Assembly (NCBI GenBank): GCA_001643675.2
Contig: LSRY02000052.1
Span: 124,001 to 188,000 of the forward strand
Direction: 5' to 3'
DNA: 64,000 bases
DNA from: Monocercomonoides exilis
Lineage: Eukaryota > Preaxostyla > Oxymonadida > Polymastigidae
Part shown: piece after piece, positions 1 through 12,900 of the stretch
How the letters are laid out: the number at the start of each line of letters is the position of its first letter
How positions within the stretch are numbered: the stretch's first letter is position 1
Notes under the pieces: generated by a model
The model's input: only the letters and a program-made list of their open reading frames with translations
Told to the model about the DNA's origin: nothing
Databases searched by the model: none
Translations under genes and position numbers: made by a program

Positions 1-749
1 CCGAGAGTGCCAGCAGAAAAAACAGAAACATGTTTGGCTGAATGGATTGATCGTAATATTCGTAATTTTTATGTTTGTGCATTTGCTTTTTATGGAATTT
101 TTGAAAACAAAGCATTATTCATATTTTTCCTGTTCTTTGATTTTTTGGTTCCTTTTTTTCACAATTGATAAACAATTTTTCTATCTAAAAAAAACACTTT
201 TTGTTTGAGGTTTTTTGTTTTTTCACTGAAAATTCAATTTTTTATTTGCCTTAAATGTTTTCGATGAATATTATTTTGAGTTGTCATTCCTTTTGAAAAA
301 TCTAAAATTGTTTCATGAAACACATTGAATTACGAATGCAGCTTCTATTCAAAGAGTGAAAGTGAAATTGTCATTCAATCTCCAAAAGTTTTCCAAAAAA
401 AGTTTCTCAAAAAGAAATTGAATTTAGAAATATTCTGAATCAAATGAGTTCAAGGTTCAAAAAAATTGAAGTGCTCTTTTTATTCCTTTCTTTTTGAAAT
501 GTGAGATTCTTAATTTCATTGAATTCTAATAATAGGTATGACCTTCGATCATGGAATCCTTTTTGATCTGTTCCAAAAACATAATTAAAAAATTCAAATT
601 GAATTTTTTGTTTCACTAATTTGTTCAGAATAATGGAAATTGAGGAAATTTCAATTGAAATAAATTCTCCTCATATCTTATTCGAAACATTCAGCAACAG
701 TGAAAGCAGTTTGCACTGGTTATTCGATCATAAAACATATTTCCAATTC
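1..749. other. AT-rich stretch without a recognisable gene
   Basis: No supported gene. Frame 1 on the plus strand is open from base 1 to about 170 and could be the tail of something starting outside the window, but it runs into T-rich, Phe-rich sequence and shows no recognisable motif. The remainder is A/T-rich with no long frame on either strand. Confidence 0.5.
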
Positions 750-1768
750 AAAGAAATGCTCACTATGCAACGATGATATGTATTTCTAATCATATAAAAC
801 AGGAAGATTTGTTTATCATTGCGGAAAATGCAAATGTAATAATTCTATTTTAATAAGTACTCCTTTTTTCCATACAAAAGCAAAAATTGAACTCATATTA
901 CAAGTGATTTTATTATTTCACTTAGGCCTGCAGCAGCTTCAGGCCAGATCTCTTGCAGGTCTTGGTGAAAAAATAACGGGGGAAATTTTTGCAATTTGCC
1001 GGAAAACTTGTTATTCGGAATTCTTCTCAAAAAAGAAAAATTAGGAGGTGTTGGAAAGGTTGTCGAATTGGATGAGTGTTTGTTACGGAAAAGGAAGTAT
1101 CATTGGGGCAGATTCAAAAAACATGTTTGGATATTTAGAATCTATGAAAGAAATCCTTTGTGAAACAAAACATTTATTATTCCAGTGAAAAAAAGGGATT
1201 CAAAAACTCTGCCTAATATAATTACAATAACCGTTGAGCATGGGACAATGATATATTCAGATTGTTGGAAAGCTGACTCAAAGTTGCAAGAGTTAGGTTT
1301 GGGGTCCTTAACAGTTGATCAAAGAAAGGAATTTAAAAATAAAACAACAAATTGTCTTGCAAATAACACCGAAGCTGTCTAAAGTAGGTTAAGAAGGTAT
1401 TTGCCACCAAATGGAACTAGTTTGCGTCACATTGAAGGTTTCATTGCTTCATTAAAATTGTAAAAAAAATAGAAAAAGTTTCAATACAGAAGTTATTTGA
1501 AATTGTTTTTGGATGTAATCCAGAGAGATACGAGAAAACATATTATAAAGTTTACGAAATAAGTGAAGATGAAACTGAAACAGCAACGAGCAGCATTTCA
1601 TCCGTTGGAACAGATGACACAGATGCAACAATTCATTCGATTGAGAAAAAAACGGAAGATGACGAAGAAAAAGCTTCCAGTTGGGAAGGATCTGATACAG
1701 TTAAATTTTTTGAGTTATTATTTGTTGACACAAAAATTTTCATTTCAAAGCTCATTGAAAAAATTTGA
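750..1768 (+). pseudogene. Decayed Merlin/IS1595 (ISXO2-like) DDE transposase
   Basis: A broken transposase of the Merlin/IS1016 type, which resembles the bacterial IS1595 (ISXO2) transposase. Near 757-835 a zinc-ribbon remnant can be read, CSLC followed by CGKC, with an in-frame TAA inside it. From 1062 the catalytic start reads VELDECLLRKRKYHWGRF, equivalent to the family's E-I-D-E-T...K motif. After an in-frame TGA the frame continues KKRDSKTLPNIITI and then GTMIYSDCWKADSKLQELG, the second acidic block of the DDE domain. A TAA follows, then LPPNGTSLRHIEGFIASLK, the expected C-terminal end of the fold, another TAA, and an acidic Ser/Thr/Glu-rich tail ending at the TGA at 1766. Several stops and at least one frame change mean it cannot make a full enzyme. 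The family call is from motifs only. No flanking inverted repeats or target duplication were identified. Confidence 0.7.
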
Positions 1769-1779
1769 AAACTTAATAT

Positions 1780-2036
1780 GGGTGATTGTTTTTGAAATCA
1801 TATTTTTTGGGACAAACTTTTCGATTTGAAAATTTTGTTTTGAATTTTTGTGCATAAACACATAAAAATGACAACTCCTATAAATTCCATCTTTCAATTT
1901 CTTTTTCATCAATTTTAGTCTTTTGACACAATTGAAATGATTTTCACATTTCAATGATAAAAACATTTTCTCTGACAGTGAATTATAATAATTATCCTCA
2001 CCACGAAAAAAGTTATGATTTCTAAAATGATCACCC
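1780..2036. mobile_element. MITE copy 1 (257 bp, 4-bp target duplication)
   Basis: A non-coding element with imperfect terminal inverted repeats. The left end reads GGGTGATTGTTTTTGAAATC, and the right end read inwards on the other strand is GGGTGATCATTTTAGAAATC. It is flanked on both sides by ATAT (1776-1779 and 2037-2040). Four further copies with the same ends lie in this window. It encodes nothing and has no transposase, so it depends on an unidentified partner. Confidence 0.8.
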
Positions 2037-2355
2037 ATATTTTGATATTTAATAAAGGGTTTGATCAAAAAGGATGCCATGATCTGAAGTCATGCCCAAT
2101 ATTTTGCGATAAGGAAAAAATAGATAAAAAACCTTGAGATGAATTCAGAACTCAAAAATAATGAATCTCAAATGAGTCTTCCTTTAAATGTGGTGCAAAT
2201 TTTTTGAACGAATGAACAATGCAACGATTTGTTCCAAACTTTTCAATATGGCATCATCAAAAGTCTAACATTCATTTGCATAATTATAAGAAAAATAAAG
2301 AAAATTTAGAAAAATACAAGAAAATTACGAGTGAAACAAATTTCGTTGAGCAAAT

Positions 2356-2611
2356 GAGTGATTATTTTTGAAATCATAACTTTTTTTTGGTGTTCTGTAT
2401 TTTCAACTTCAGCTTGTCATAGGGAAAAGCTTTTGAATTCAAATGCTTAATTTATCACAACTGTTTTTTGATAAAGAAAACCAGCTGAAATAAATATTCA
2501 AATGTCTTTATTGAGGCTTTTCACTCATCAGTGATCATGAATTTACGTTCAAAGGAAATTCTTGAACCGAAATTTCTGAATGAAAAAATATGATTTCAAA
2601 AATTATCACCC
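2356..2611. mobile_element. MITE copy 2 (256 bp, 4-bp target duplication)
   Basis: Same family as the copy at 1780. The left end is GAGTGATTATTTTTGAAATC; the right end read inwards is GGGTGATAATTTTTGAAATC. It is flanked by AAAT on both sides (2352-2355 and 2612-2615). No coding capacity. Confidence 0.8.
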
Positions 2612-3222
2612 AAATATATAAATATATATAATTATCCAACATCACAATGTGATTTGGGACGATATTTTTTGCTTGATGAATATTGTTCCATTTTTCACAT
2701 TTAATTATATTTCTCAATTTCGGAAATCTTCCTGTTTTCTTTTCTTTTCTTTTCATTTTTTTTTTCCTTTTTTTTTCCTTTTTTTTTTTTTTTTTCATTT
2801 TTTGTTTGTTTCAGACATATGATTTGAGTGCTTGTCATTTCACAGAGATATTAGTTAAAACTCCAAAATTTTGTATTAGAAAATATTGCATAAAAAATTT
2901 ATAGAAGAATTGATTTCTTTTGAAAGAATAAAGTATCCTAAAACTTAAAGGTTACTTTGAATTCAAAATCCTAAAATGATTTTTGAAAAAAAAAAAAAAA
3001 AAAAAAAACAAATCTTTATTGATATAATAATTAAATGTCATAGTAAAAGAGTTAATTTATTCTATTAATTGAAACAACGCAATGAAACTTCATTTATATA
3101 TTTCTGTAAGCATTCCTTTCATTCGCTAAATATAACTTTTAATAATTTTTTGTGATATCATTATTCTCCACTAAGTTTCAAGCTTATTTTAGAAGTCACT
3201 TTTTCAAGATTTGCTAAATAAC
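2612..3222. other. Intergenic, homopolymer-rich
   Basis: No gene seen. It contains a long T/C-rich run around 2736-2800 and an A run of about 23 near 2986-3008. Small open frames here are produced by these low-complexity runs. The 3' end of the telobox gene follows at 3223. Confidence 0.6.
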
Positions 3223-4641
3223 TCATTCAATTTTTTTCCATTTCTTTATAATTCTCCATCTGTCTTTGAGCTGAACATTTGTTCTGTTCCAATGAAAACC
3301 ACTCTTCTTCACAATTTCTGCCCAATGGCAGCCATAACGCTTAATGCCTTGAATTAAAGCTTCATCTTCTTTTGCTGTCCATGGCTGGTTAATAATAAAG
3401 ATTAAAAATTTTTAATTGTACAAAAATTGATTGAGCGTTTGTAATGATAAGAATAAGTACCTTTCTTTCAGTGATTTTGGTTTTTTTCTTTCCAGCCAAC
3501 TTTATCTCTTCGGAATTACATTTTGGATAATCGCGCTTTACAAGGAATTGATCTGAAAATAGAAAGAGAAAAAGAAATTTAATGAAACAGAAAACAATGA
3601 AACAAACTCGAAAAGATAAAACAAAAATCAAAAGAATAAACAGAATATAAAGAAAAATTCAAACATAGAATTCTAAATGTTTTCTGATCATTTTTTTCGA
3701 AATAACAAACTTTTTGAAACAAGTTTTGATTCACCATCACAATTATCATCATCCTTTTTCTTTTCTTCTTCTTCTTCTTCACCTCGAGTTATTTTATTCA
3801 TTTGTCTTTCAAAAACATTTTCTTCTCTAACGAGAGATAAATTTAATGTTTTCTGATACAATTCTTCAAAAGTTTTGAAGTGAAATCTGATTGAATGCGA
3901 TTCGTCACCCTCATCACCTGTTTTCTTTAAATCATCAATTGCATCAATATCGTCTTGATTTTCAATATCAGAAATCTCTTCCACATCATTTACATCATCA
4001 ATATCATCTAAGCTTTCAAAAAGAACATGATCATGCTTTCTTTTCATATTTTCTTCAGAATCATTCAAATAATCTCCAACAGAAGATTTATGCGAACTTG
4101 AACAAAGAGGTGGATGATTTGTGTGGCAAATATCTGATTTTTCTTGCTCTTTGAACACGTTTTCTGAAGCTGAAAGCAGAGAAGATAATTCTGATGTTAT
4201 TTCATGTAATTGTGAAACTGAGAAATTGTCAAATTGAAGTTGTTGATGATCTTCAGAAATGCTTGAAGTGGGTTTCTTTGTCAATCTGAAATTCTTTTCA
4301 TCATTTGTTTCCTCAATTGAAACTTCATTGCTTTTACCCTTCGATTGAAAAATATTCAGTGGAAGTTCTTTACTTAAATCAATTTGAAAATCAGAATTGA
4401 CACATTGTCTTGAAACATCAATCAGATTAGTTGATTTAGATAAATGTAAAAATGGACGATATGGACCAATACTTGGATTTGAAGAAATGTTACTTTTAGA
4501 AGAAGAGATTTCTTCATCTTTTATTTCTAGTTCGTCAACTTCTTTGTTATTTACAAATGCATTCAACCTATTACGCCTTCTACGAGAACGTTTTGATCTT
4601 TTTCGTTTACGTCTGGAAGATTTTTTGGAAAGCGAAAGCAT
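3223..4641 (-). CDS. Myb/SANT telobox-type DNA-binding protein
   Basis: A nuclear DNA-binding protein with one C-terminal Myb domain. I read three exons: 4641-3711, 3552-3461 and 3384-3223. Their lengths sum to a multiple of three, giving 394 residues. The introns (3553-3710 and 3385-3460) have GT..AG ends. The last exon begins at the Myb domain: KPWTAKEDEALIQGIKRYG, then CHWAEIVKK, and finally NVQLKDRWRIIKK. The V-x-LKD-[KR]-WR pattern is the telobox signature of single-Myb telomere-repeat-binding proteins (TRF/TRB type), so a telomeric or promoter-binding role is possible but unproven. The first 30 residues are Arg/Lys/Ser-rich and look like a nuclear localisation signal. The middle 250 residues are acidic and Ser/Asp/Glu-rich with no recognised domain. 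It is transcribed away from the PDI-like gene on the other side of a 349 bp gap. The splice sites are read by eye. Confidence 0.75.
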
Positions 4642-4990
4642 TGCTTGAAGAAAATATTGGATTGATTCAAGATCATCGAAATCGAAAGGATTTATAATTG
4701 TCTTAATAATTCATTAATTCCAACGAAATAATTAAAAATTCATTAAAACAAGAAAAAGACATATACATTCGCTCCAATTTGCATAAAAAAAAACAAATGA
4801 GCATTTCACAAATATCATAATGGGAAATTTGTCGAACTCGAGAAATACAACAACCAAAATGATGCTCATGGATTTGTTCTCACCCTTTTTATCTTTTGCA
4901 CAGAATTGGACATTTGAGTTTCAAAAAATTTGTTAAGGGGAACATATCATGTCATTTCCCACTTTTCTAAATTGAATTGAAATCAAACAA
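4642..4990. promoter_or_regulatory. Divergent intergenic region
   Basis: A 349 bp A/T-rich gap separates the start of the telobox gene (minus strand) and the start of the PDI-like gene (plus strand), so it must carry promoters for both. No TATA-like box or other conserved element could be assigned with confidence. Confidence 0.4.
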
Positions 4991-6665
4991 ATGCACACAT
5001 TTACAATCTTACTAATTAATTTATTTTCTTGTGAATTATTGAGATTGACTTCGGAAAATTTTACTTCTACAATTGAAACGAAGCCGACATTTGTAATGTT
5101 TTTCCAGCAGTGGTGCTCCTTTTCAACAAAACTATTTCCAGAATTATTGGAAGCTGAACAACAAATGAAAGATGAAAACATTGCATTTGCATCCGTTGAT
5201 TGTGGCCAATCTCCAGATTTATGTTTTCAATATGTTAAAAATGGATATCCAACAGTTTTCCTTTTTCAGTTTGCTCATTTAAATTTTCATAAATTAAAAG
5301 CATAACATATCATTTTAAAACTTTATTTACAGAAAAGATTCAAAGGTTTTGTATGAAGGAGACAGAAATGCATCAGCAATTCAGAATTGGGTTAAGTTGA
5401 ATTTGGAACCTCCATTTACTGTTGTAAAAAACATAAAAGATGCAGAACCAATAATCAAGAAGCATGAGTATGCTATGGTTGGCTCATTTGCTGCAGAAAC
5501 AACTCCAGAATTTTTAGCTTTTAAAGAAGCTTGCGTGAAAACTCAAACGAGAGCTGTTCGAATTGCAATTGTTGATCAATCAATAAAGCATCCATCAATT
5601 AAAATGATTCATGTTCAAAATTCCTACGAAGAAAGCAATCCTAATCAAAAGTTTTCTCCTGAAGCAATATCTCATTTTGAAAGAAGTCGATCAACTCCAT
5701 TGGTTGTTGAGTTAAATCCACTAAATGGATATGAGCTCACTCACAGCCATGTACCAGTAGGATATTTCTTCTACGATCCTTCTGATGCTAAAACAGATGC
5801 TTATAAAGATTCTCTAAATGAAATTGCAAAAACACATAGAGAAGAAATGCTGTTTGCTTTTGTGAATTCTCGAGCATTTGGAAGAATGGCTCCTCCTCTT
5901 GGTCTTTCCAGCAATGAATATCCTTCGTTTGCAATTGAAAAAGAAGTAAAACCTGAAGAAGGCGGAAGCATCGGGTCAAAGGCGCATTATGCAGCTCAAG
6001 AGACAGGACCACAGCTTACAATGGAGAAAATGAAGCATTTCATTAACAACTTCCTAGCTCGTTCACTGAAGCCCACAATCAGATCTCAGCCTATTCCCAA
6101 GTGGCAGCACTCGTCTGTTGTGCAGCTCGTTGGAAACACCTTCGAGAAGGTTGTCATGGACCCAACAAAGGATGTTTTTGTGCGACTTGTTACTCCATGG
6201 TGCATGAAGTGCAATCGAACATCTCCTCTATTCCGAAGAGTCGCAGAGGATTTGGACGAGATAAAGAAAGGAACCACCGAAAGCAGTTATCCAAGGGCTG
6301 TAGACGCAGCCAGTCGTGTAGTGCTTGCTGAAATGGACGTTTCTGAAAACGATGTTCCTCCATCAATAGTTGTTGAAAACCATCCCTTCCTCCTGCTATT
6401 TCCAGCCAGCGACAAAAAGCACCCAATCCAATGCACTGAGTGGTATTCATATGAAAAAATGAAACGATTCCTGTCTAACACACTGAAAGACTATGAGCCG
6501 TGGAAAAGTGGATTAAAGTTTCCATTGCAAATTAATGAAGATGCAATTGCTGATGAAGATTCCATCTATCAGTTTGGCATTAATGAAGCTTCATGGAGAA
6601 ATCCTCATCCTGCCAACAATGCAAGTGCAAGCAAAGCTGGTGAAACAAACAAAACAGATCTTTAA
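4991..6665 (+). CDS. Protein disulfide isomerase-like protein, two thioredoxin domains
   Basis: Probable ER oxidoreductase or chaperone of the PDI family. Exons are 4991-5268 and 5333-6665, with one 64-nt GT..AG intron, giving 536 residues. A hydrophobic N-terminus (HTFTILLINLFSCELL) fits a signal peptide. The first thioredoxin domain has the active site WCSFS, in which the second Cys is Ser. It continues through GYPTVFLFQKDSKVLYEGDR, which spans the splice junction; this cis-Pro strand followed by YEG-R is typical of PDI a domains. The C-terminal thioredoxin domain near residues 345-460 has an intact CxxC in TPWCMKCNRTSPLF. The middle segment probably forms degenerate b-type domains. The chain ends NKTDL, which resembles but does not match the KDEL-type retrieval signal. 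The CxxS domain could hold or isomerise mixed disulfides while the second oxidises or reduces them; this is inferred. It converges on the NPHP4 gene 265 bp downstream. Confidence 0.85.
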
Positions 6666-6930
6666 CATCTCATTTCTTTGAATTTTTTTAATTTTATTTA
6701 TTGACATTTTCAAAAAGAGAAAGGGCTGATCTTGCGTGAAATAGAAATCTTCCCTTAAATACAACTTTTTTTTTCAAATAAAAGAAAATGGAGAAAATAA
6801 TTCAAAAAAAATTAAAAAATAATCTGAAGTGAAAGACGTTATTGAAACATTCAAAGTTTACAAAGACAAACAATGAAAAATTTGCAAGCATGGCATTTGC
6901 TGCTGTTCAAGTTTGAAAATTGCAAGATGA

Positions 6931-9900
6931 TCACATTTCTGAATCTGGAAGAAGCTGATTTGCAGCGGCAGAAGGCATTTTTGTGTATATTACACGAAGT
7001 CTCCATCCGCAAACACTTCCCCCCTCAAGTGATCGAAATTGAGGCACGTAGATAAATCCAACATCGCTTCCTTCATCTGCGCGAGAAGCAACTTTCACTT
7101 CAATATGCATTACTCCATGAGGCATAAGTGAAAACGACTTTGTTGAAATCTCAAACAAATCTGGGCGATCTGTTGTAACCACAAACGACGTGGCACTGCT
7201 GATCGAATCGTTTCCATTGCTAAACGGCAGAGATAGCCATGTTCGGTGCATAACTGGAATCTCCGTCCTTAAATATTGCATTGGAACGTATTGAGGATTG
7301 ATTGTTGTTGAACAATGAATTATTAACGATTCCTCAACTTTGCCTTGAGTTTGGTCCACAAAGTTCACAAGTATTTGCTTATTTCCTGGGATATATGTGG
7401 TGAACAAAAGATTTGAAATTTCTTCTTCTCTCATAATTAACCTACTTCCTTCCGATGCAGCTAAATCCACATTTCCAACAATGCTCTTCTGCACAATTTC
7501 TTGAGGGACCTCTTCAATTGTTCGAACTTTTGCGCTGTCATATTCACCTCCTGGGTACCACTTCAAATCACACCGTTTTAGTAGATCGTTCATCATTTCT
7601 TTGATTGACTGCTCATCCATGTCTCTCTGCCCAAGAGCAGTAGACAGTCGATGGTCTCTTCGTTTTTCTCTTTCAACAATCACTTCGCTGACTTTTTGCG
7701 TTATATTTGAGAATGCACCGAGCTCCGCTTCGAGATGAATTGCTGGATGGGAATATACAACAATTTCCCAAATTTCATAGAGCCAGCTGCACAAAGGATC
7801 GTTAAATAAAGCAATCTCAAAAGAATACGGTCTCACTCCGTCTGCTCTTCTTTGAAGTTTCTTTGAAGTCTGACCGAGATCTCCAGTTGTTTTGTTGAAC
7901 TCGTCTACGAAAGCCTCGCATTCATATTGTTGCATTCGTTGCTGTTTCATTTCAATGTTTGTATCTGATTCGTGACAACAAATTGGAAGGTTCGCAGGAG
8001 ACGGGCATCTCAAAGTCACAACCTGCCTAAGAGTCCTTTCCCCTTCATGTAACAAACCTTCTGGCCCAAGATTGCTTTTTGTTTCTCTGAGCTGTTCCTC
8101 TTTAACATCGCTAAACCCTTCAATTTCTATTCTCTTTCCTTTAAATGTTGTCGTTTCACTTACAATCACCTTCTTTGTCATGCAAAGTCTTTCGTCATCT
8201 CTAATCATCTGAGCTCCTCCACGATTCATTCGCTTGCTTTTTTCATTACTTTCATTTGCCCAATCATCGCTATACTCATTTCGTTCAGCAATTGATTTTA
8301 AAAATGGAGGTTGTCCGCCAATGAGATCTCTTGTTTGCAGCATTTGGGGAAGCAACAACTTCAAATCGACTCTTTCACCCTCTTTGCTGTGTATTCGTAT
8401 TGTTTTGTCAACATGATGCCCAACTGGAAGAACAACAACATCGCTCTTCAGCATCGGCATGAGCGTTTTCTTTTCGACAAAGCTGATTCCAATAATTCGT
8501 GGACAAATTGCTGGAGATAGATTTATTGGATCTCCAAAAGGATCCTTCAGCTTTCCGAGTGTTACTGTTGGCTGACTTACGATAGAGTGAAGCAATCCTT
8601 TAGAACCTTCTTCTGAATCAGATGAATCGCTTTCTGAATCGCTTGCTTCAAATTCACTATTTAATGAAGAAATACCAGTTGAAGAAGAAGAAGAGGAGGA
8701 GGAAGAGGATGCGCTACTTTCATTTCTTTTTGACTTCTGAATCAAATGTGAGTTTATACACACTTTTGGATTCGACAGAGGAGCAAAGAACTGTTCTTCT
8801 TCCTTCAAAATTGAACTAACCTCCTTTTCAGCTGATGCACGACTTGCCTTGTTTCCTTCGTTTTTAAAGATCACCCCATCTCTTTCATCAAAAAAGGATA
8901 TTCCATTTCCTCCGCTTTTCAGTGATTGAAACACAAAGCCAATTGTTCTCTGTTCATTCCCGTCCAGCTCAATCAGAGTTTTCCTCTTGCTCTTCTGTGA
9001 GCGGGTGCTTGAAAGCTTCGAAACAAGGTCAAATCCAACGCCTGTGGAAAGTGGCAGCTGCTGTGTAACCTTTCCTTTTCCAAGTGCGGCAGTTGATAAA
9101 GACCCCATCACGTAATCGAATAACTGAGCCTGCTTTTGCTGAGTTGCAAAATTATTCATCATAAATTGTCGGTTGTCAACGTTGAATGCATTTGAAGGAT
9201 CCCAAATTGCTCTGTAATGCAAACGCTCTTCTTCAGTCAATACAAACAGTTCGTCTTCATCTTCAAAATCATCATCATCATCAAACATATCAATATTTTC
9301 AGATAAACTACTTCCTTTTGATTTGATTTTGCTCTTTTCTTTTATTCCCGTTTTTTCATTTGCAAATTGGGAACCTGAATTTTTCAATCCTAAGTTTTTC
9401 AGTATTCTTTTGACAATTCTTTTGAGAGGCTTTTTCTTCATCTTAACTTCAATTTGAACAGGAGTTGATTGCGAGTTTGTGATTGGTATCTCGAAATACA
9501 CAGGCTGCGCAAATGAAGGATAGATCACTTTCATTATGGATGAATTATGCATTTGCATTGCTTGTAGTTTTAATTGCTTATTCTAAGAATATCAAAGAAG
9601 AAGAAGAAAAGAAGGATAATGATAATCGTCGAATAAAAAAATTAAAAAAAAATAGAATCAGTTACTTCTAAAAATTTGCCAATATCTTAAAATTGAAAAA
9701 ATTGAAATAAAAATTGTCATAAGTTCTCAAATAACTTCAAATTCTTTCTTATTTAATTCCATAATTCATCATACTTTTTCTCTGATAGCTCTAACTTCTT
9801 CAAGAGATGAACACATTCTCCTCATCAAAGCTTCAGAATACTCACTGGCTGGTTCAATCTGCTCTTTCAAAGGCCTTTCTATCCGCCCAAGCCAAACATC

Positions 9901-12900
9901 ACCAAATCTGACCATTTTCCCACTTCTCACAAGACCTTGAGTCAGCCATTGAGATGTGAAGCTTTCAGCTCCTTGAATAGTACTTCTTCCTGTTCCTGCG
10001 ACTGATTTATTAGAAGAAGCAATTGCAGGATTCGATTCATTTTGCTTCTGCTCAATAAGCCATTGTACAAATGCCCCACGGCTGAAGCTGTGGCGAACTC
10101 TGTTGTGTGTTACCTCAACAACAATTTGGCCCATCCAACGAAGAATTGGAGGATGAACATTTCCTCTTCCACCTCCGACTCCAGCTCCAGTTGCAGATGA
10201 ACGCATCATGTACATGGCACTCTGTGATTGCATGAAAGGCTCTCTTGTTTGACCCATGGCGTAAAATGGTTGCGGAGATGGAGATTTCATCAAAGTGCTT
10301 CCAGAAAAAGCAGATGGAGTCGCATTCTGAACAGCATTTTGATCGAACATTAACTGCTGCAGATCAGCGCTTGCTGCATCGAATGCATCACAGTCGACTG
10401 AAGGAATAGGCTCCCACAAATCAATTGTTTCCATTGAAAAGTGAGGAGCTCCATCCTGCACGGCCGCAGAGAACGATGACAGAGAAAGAAATCCAACAGC
10501 AAAAGGAAGACAGCTAGTGGCATCAAATATCTCGATTTGAATGGAGTGGTCTTTAAGGTATTCAGGAAGTGTAAGCGAAGTGTTTGCAGATGTGGATGCC
10601 GCATCGCCAGTCAAGCGATAAGGCAGAGCTGTGCTAAGAACAAGAGAAGATGAAAGTGGAGTTGATGAAATGGAAGATGGATCGTCGCTTTTCGAAGTTG
10701 TTGCGACAGCTGAAGGTAATGAAATGGATGGAGAATGGATAAGAACATTGTCATCCACAGAAAGCGAGCATTCGAGCGATCCTCTGCAATTTGAAAGATG
10801 GAGAATAGAAAATTTAAAGTTTAAATTTAATGAATATGAAAAATATTAAAGTTTATTACCATCTTGAAAAAAATACCAATTAAATATCACACCCTGTATT
10901 TGAGGAGAGGCTATAAACTTTCTTTGACTGAGCATCTCCTTGATATCCGTCAGAGCTTCCAATCTCTGAGCGAATAACTCCTTCTTCACTCCAGCAACGC
11001 GGTAAATTGAAAAATCGAAAAGAAAAGACAGGCTTTGCAGGAAACTGGAGTTCAGCAATTTGTTGTTGCTTTGGTGACATTCTGCCTTCTCTGACGAACG
11101 AAACGAACCGAAACGAGAAGGAGGAACACATTCCATCTGTCTGACATTCAACCAAGCGACGCTGCGGAAGCTGCGGAATAATCTGGACAGGAGAAGGAGA
11201 AGCCTGAGGAATCACAACTATCTCAGCCTGATGCTGTGGCAAAGGCGGTATTTCAGGAGGTGGCTGTGCTTCAACAGGAGGTTTTGGCTCCACTGGTTCT
11301 GGAATTTCAACCTGTTCTTTCCTGTTGAATTTCCAGGGTGGTTTCACATACACTGGCAGGCGCTGATAAGCTTCATCAGGAAGGAAAAGCTTAAACATAA
11401 TGGATGGCTGCTCAAATGTGATTGGCAGTCCTGTTGATACGCTGTGTGGTCCAGAATCGTAAAATGGTAAAGTCGACTTGTGAAGAGTCTCAAACGGGAA
11501 TGTTACCTCAGATTCTGGTGGAGGCAGAGCGCCCTTCGGAACGATTCGTGAGCAACGCTCAGCTATTGCTGCAGGTGTTTGCAGAGGTGGAACATGGACC
11601 ATTCCCAATGCATCTGCAAGATCTGAAGAGGAGTAAGCATGCGTTTGATAAGAAGAAGAAGACGACGATGAAGATGAATGCTCCCCTCCAACAATAGCCG
11701 ACTGTGATTGAATTTTGTTTGTTTTTGGCAGAGATCCAATTATTCCATCTAAAGGTCCTCTTGTAGGATCGAAAATCCACCATCCATAGATACCTTGACG
11801 TTTTTAAATTTGGATATAAGAAACAGAAAATTACAAAAGTATTTTTTAAAAAAGCAATATTAATTAAATGCAAGTTTCAAACCAGGAAAATAGCAACTTA
11901 TTGTCGGAGATCTCCGAAGATATCTCTTTGTGGGTTTATCAGGCAGTGTAGATTTAACTTTCAATTTCTGTGCAATTTTTGGTGGGATGTGCAGATGAGG
12001 GCATGATATCAGCATCTTTTTCTTCATTGGATGCAACAATTTCTCAATCAAATAATCTTTTTCAGTCCGTTTGGATTTTTGTCTCAGAATCTGTGATTGC
12101 ATAAACGTCCTTTCTCTAATTGTGCCTTCGACGAGTGTATCACTCATCATTCCTTTCATTGTCTCATCCAACGTCGACTCATTCAGCCCCGTCATTGTCT
12201 CATTCCCTTCATTCTCATTCAATTCATCCAGTTCTTCATCTATTCTTCTCTCTTCATCTTTATCCTCCTTATCCTCCCCCTCTTCCACTTTCTCTTCGGC
12301 GTCATCGTCGGACAAGGGTTCTGATCGATACATGAACCAGAACGGTTTGAACTCTGTCCATCCGAGCCATATCGTCCGTGAAATCCCCTGTGGCAAAGCA
12401 ATCCCAATTCTTGACAATGCCTTGTGCCCTCGTTCTTTCTCCCTTTGTTTTTGCTTGTCTGCGTCTATTTCCGTTGTGATTGGGATCTCCACGTCATATC
12501 CAACCACACAGATAATCGAGGTCTTTGGATGAGGAGTCACATAAGGGATCACGATGGGCTTTTCAAACTTGGCTGGCTCCATCACTTGGAACTTTTGCGA
12601 AGATGCAGCTCTGGTGCGAGTTGCCCTCCGCTGCTGTATTGCTGTGCCTGTTTGCACAAGCTCTCGCTCGAGTATGTCTCCAACAACCTTCATGCTGTTG
12701 TGCTGGCAGATCATAACTTTCTTTTTGACAACCTTCACAAATCTGCTGTCTGTAAATTAGAATGATAAATACATATTTATTTATTCAGAAAAAAAATGTG
12801 TTGTTATTATAATTCGCATAAATAAGAATGAATAAAGTTATTTGAATGAAAAAACAAAATGGATACCTTCATCCAAGTCTTGTTCCCATAAACGTGCGCA

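Noticed and set aside
1062-1480. Use of TGA or TAA as sense codons (alternative genetic code), suggested by stops inside the Merlin and pogo transposases.
   Set aside because: TAA (proteasome, PDI), TGA (telobox protein, large coiled-coil gene) and TAG (eS17) all terminate convincing genes, so the interrupted genes are decayed.
2986-3008. A poly(A) tract as the tail of a LINE/SINE retroposon.
   Set aside because: No open frame, pol III boxes or target duplication could be found around it; homopolymer runs are common in this A/T-rich sequence.
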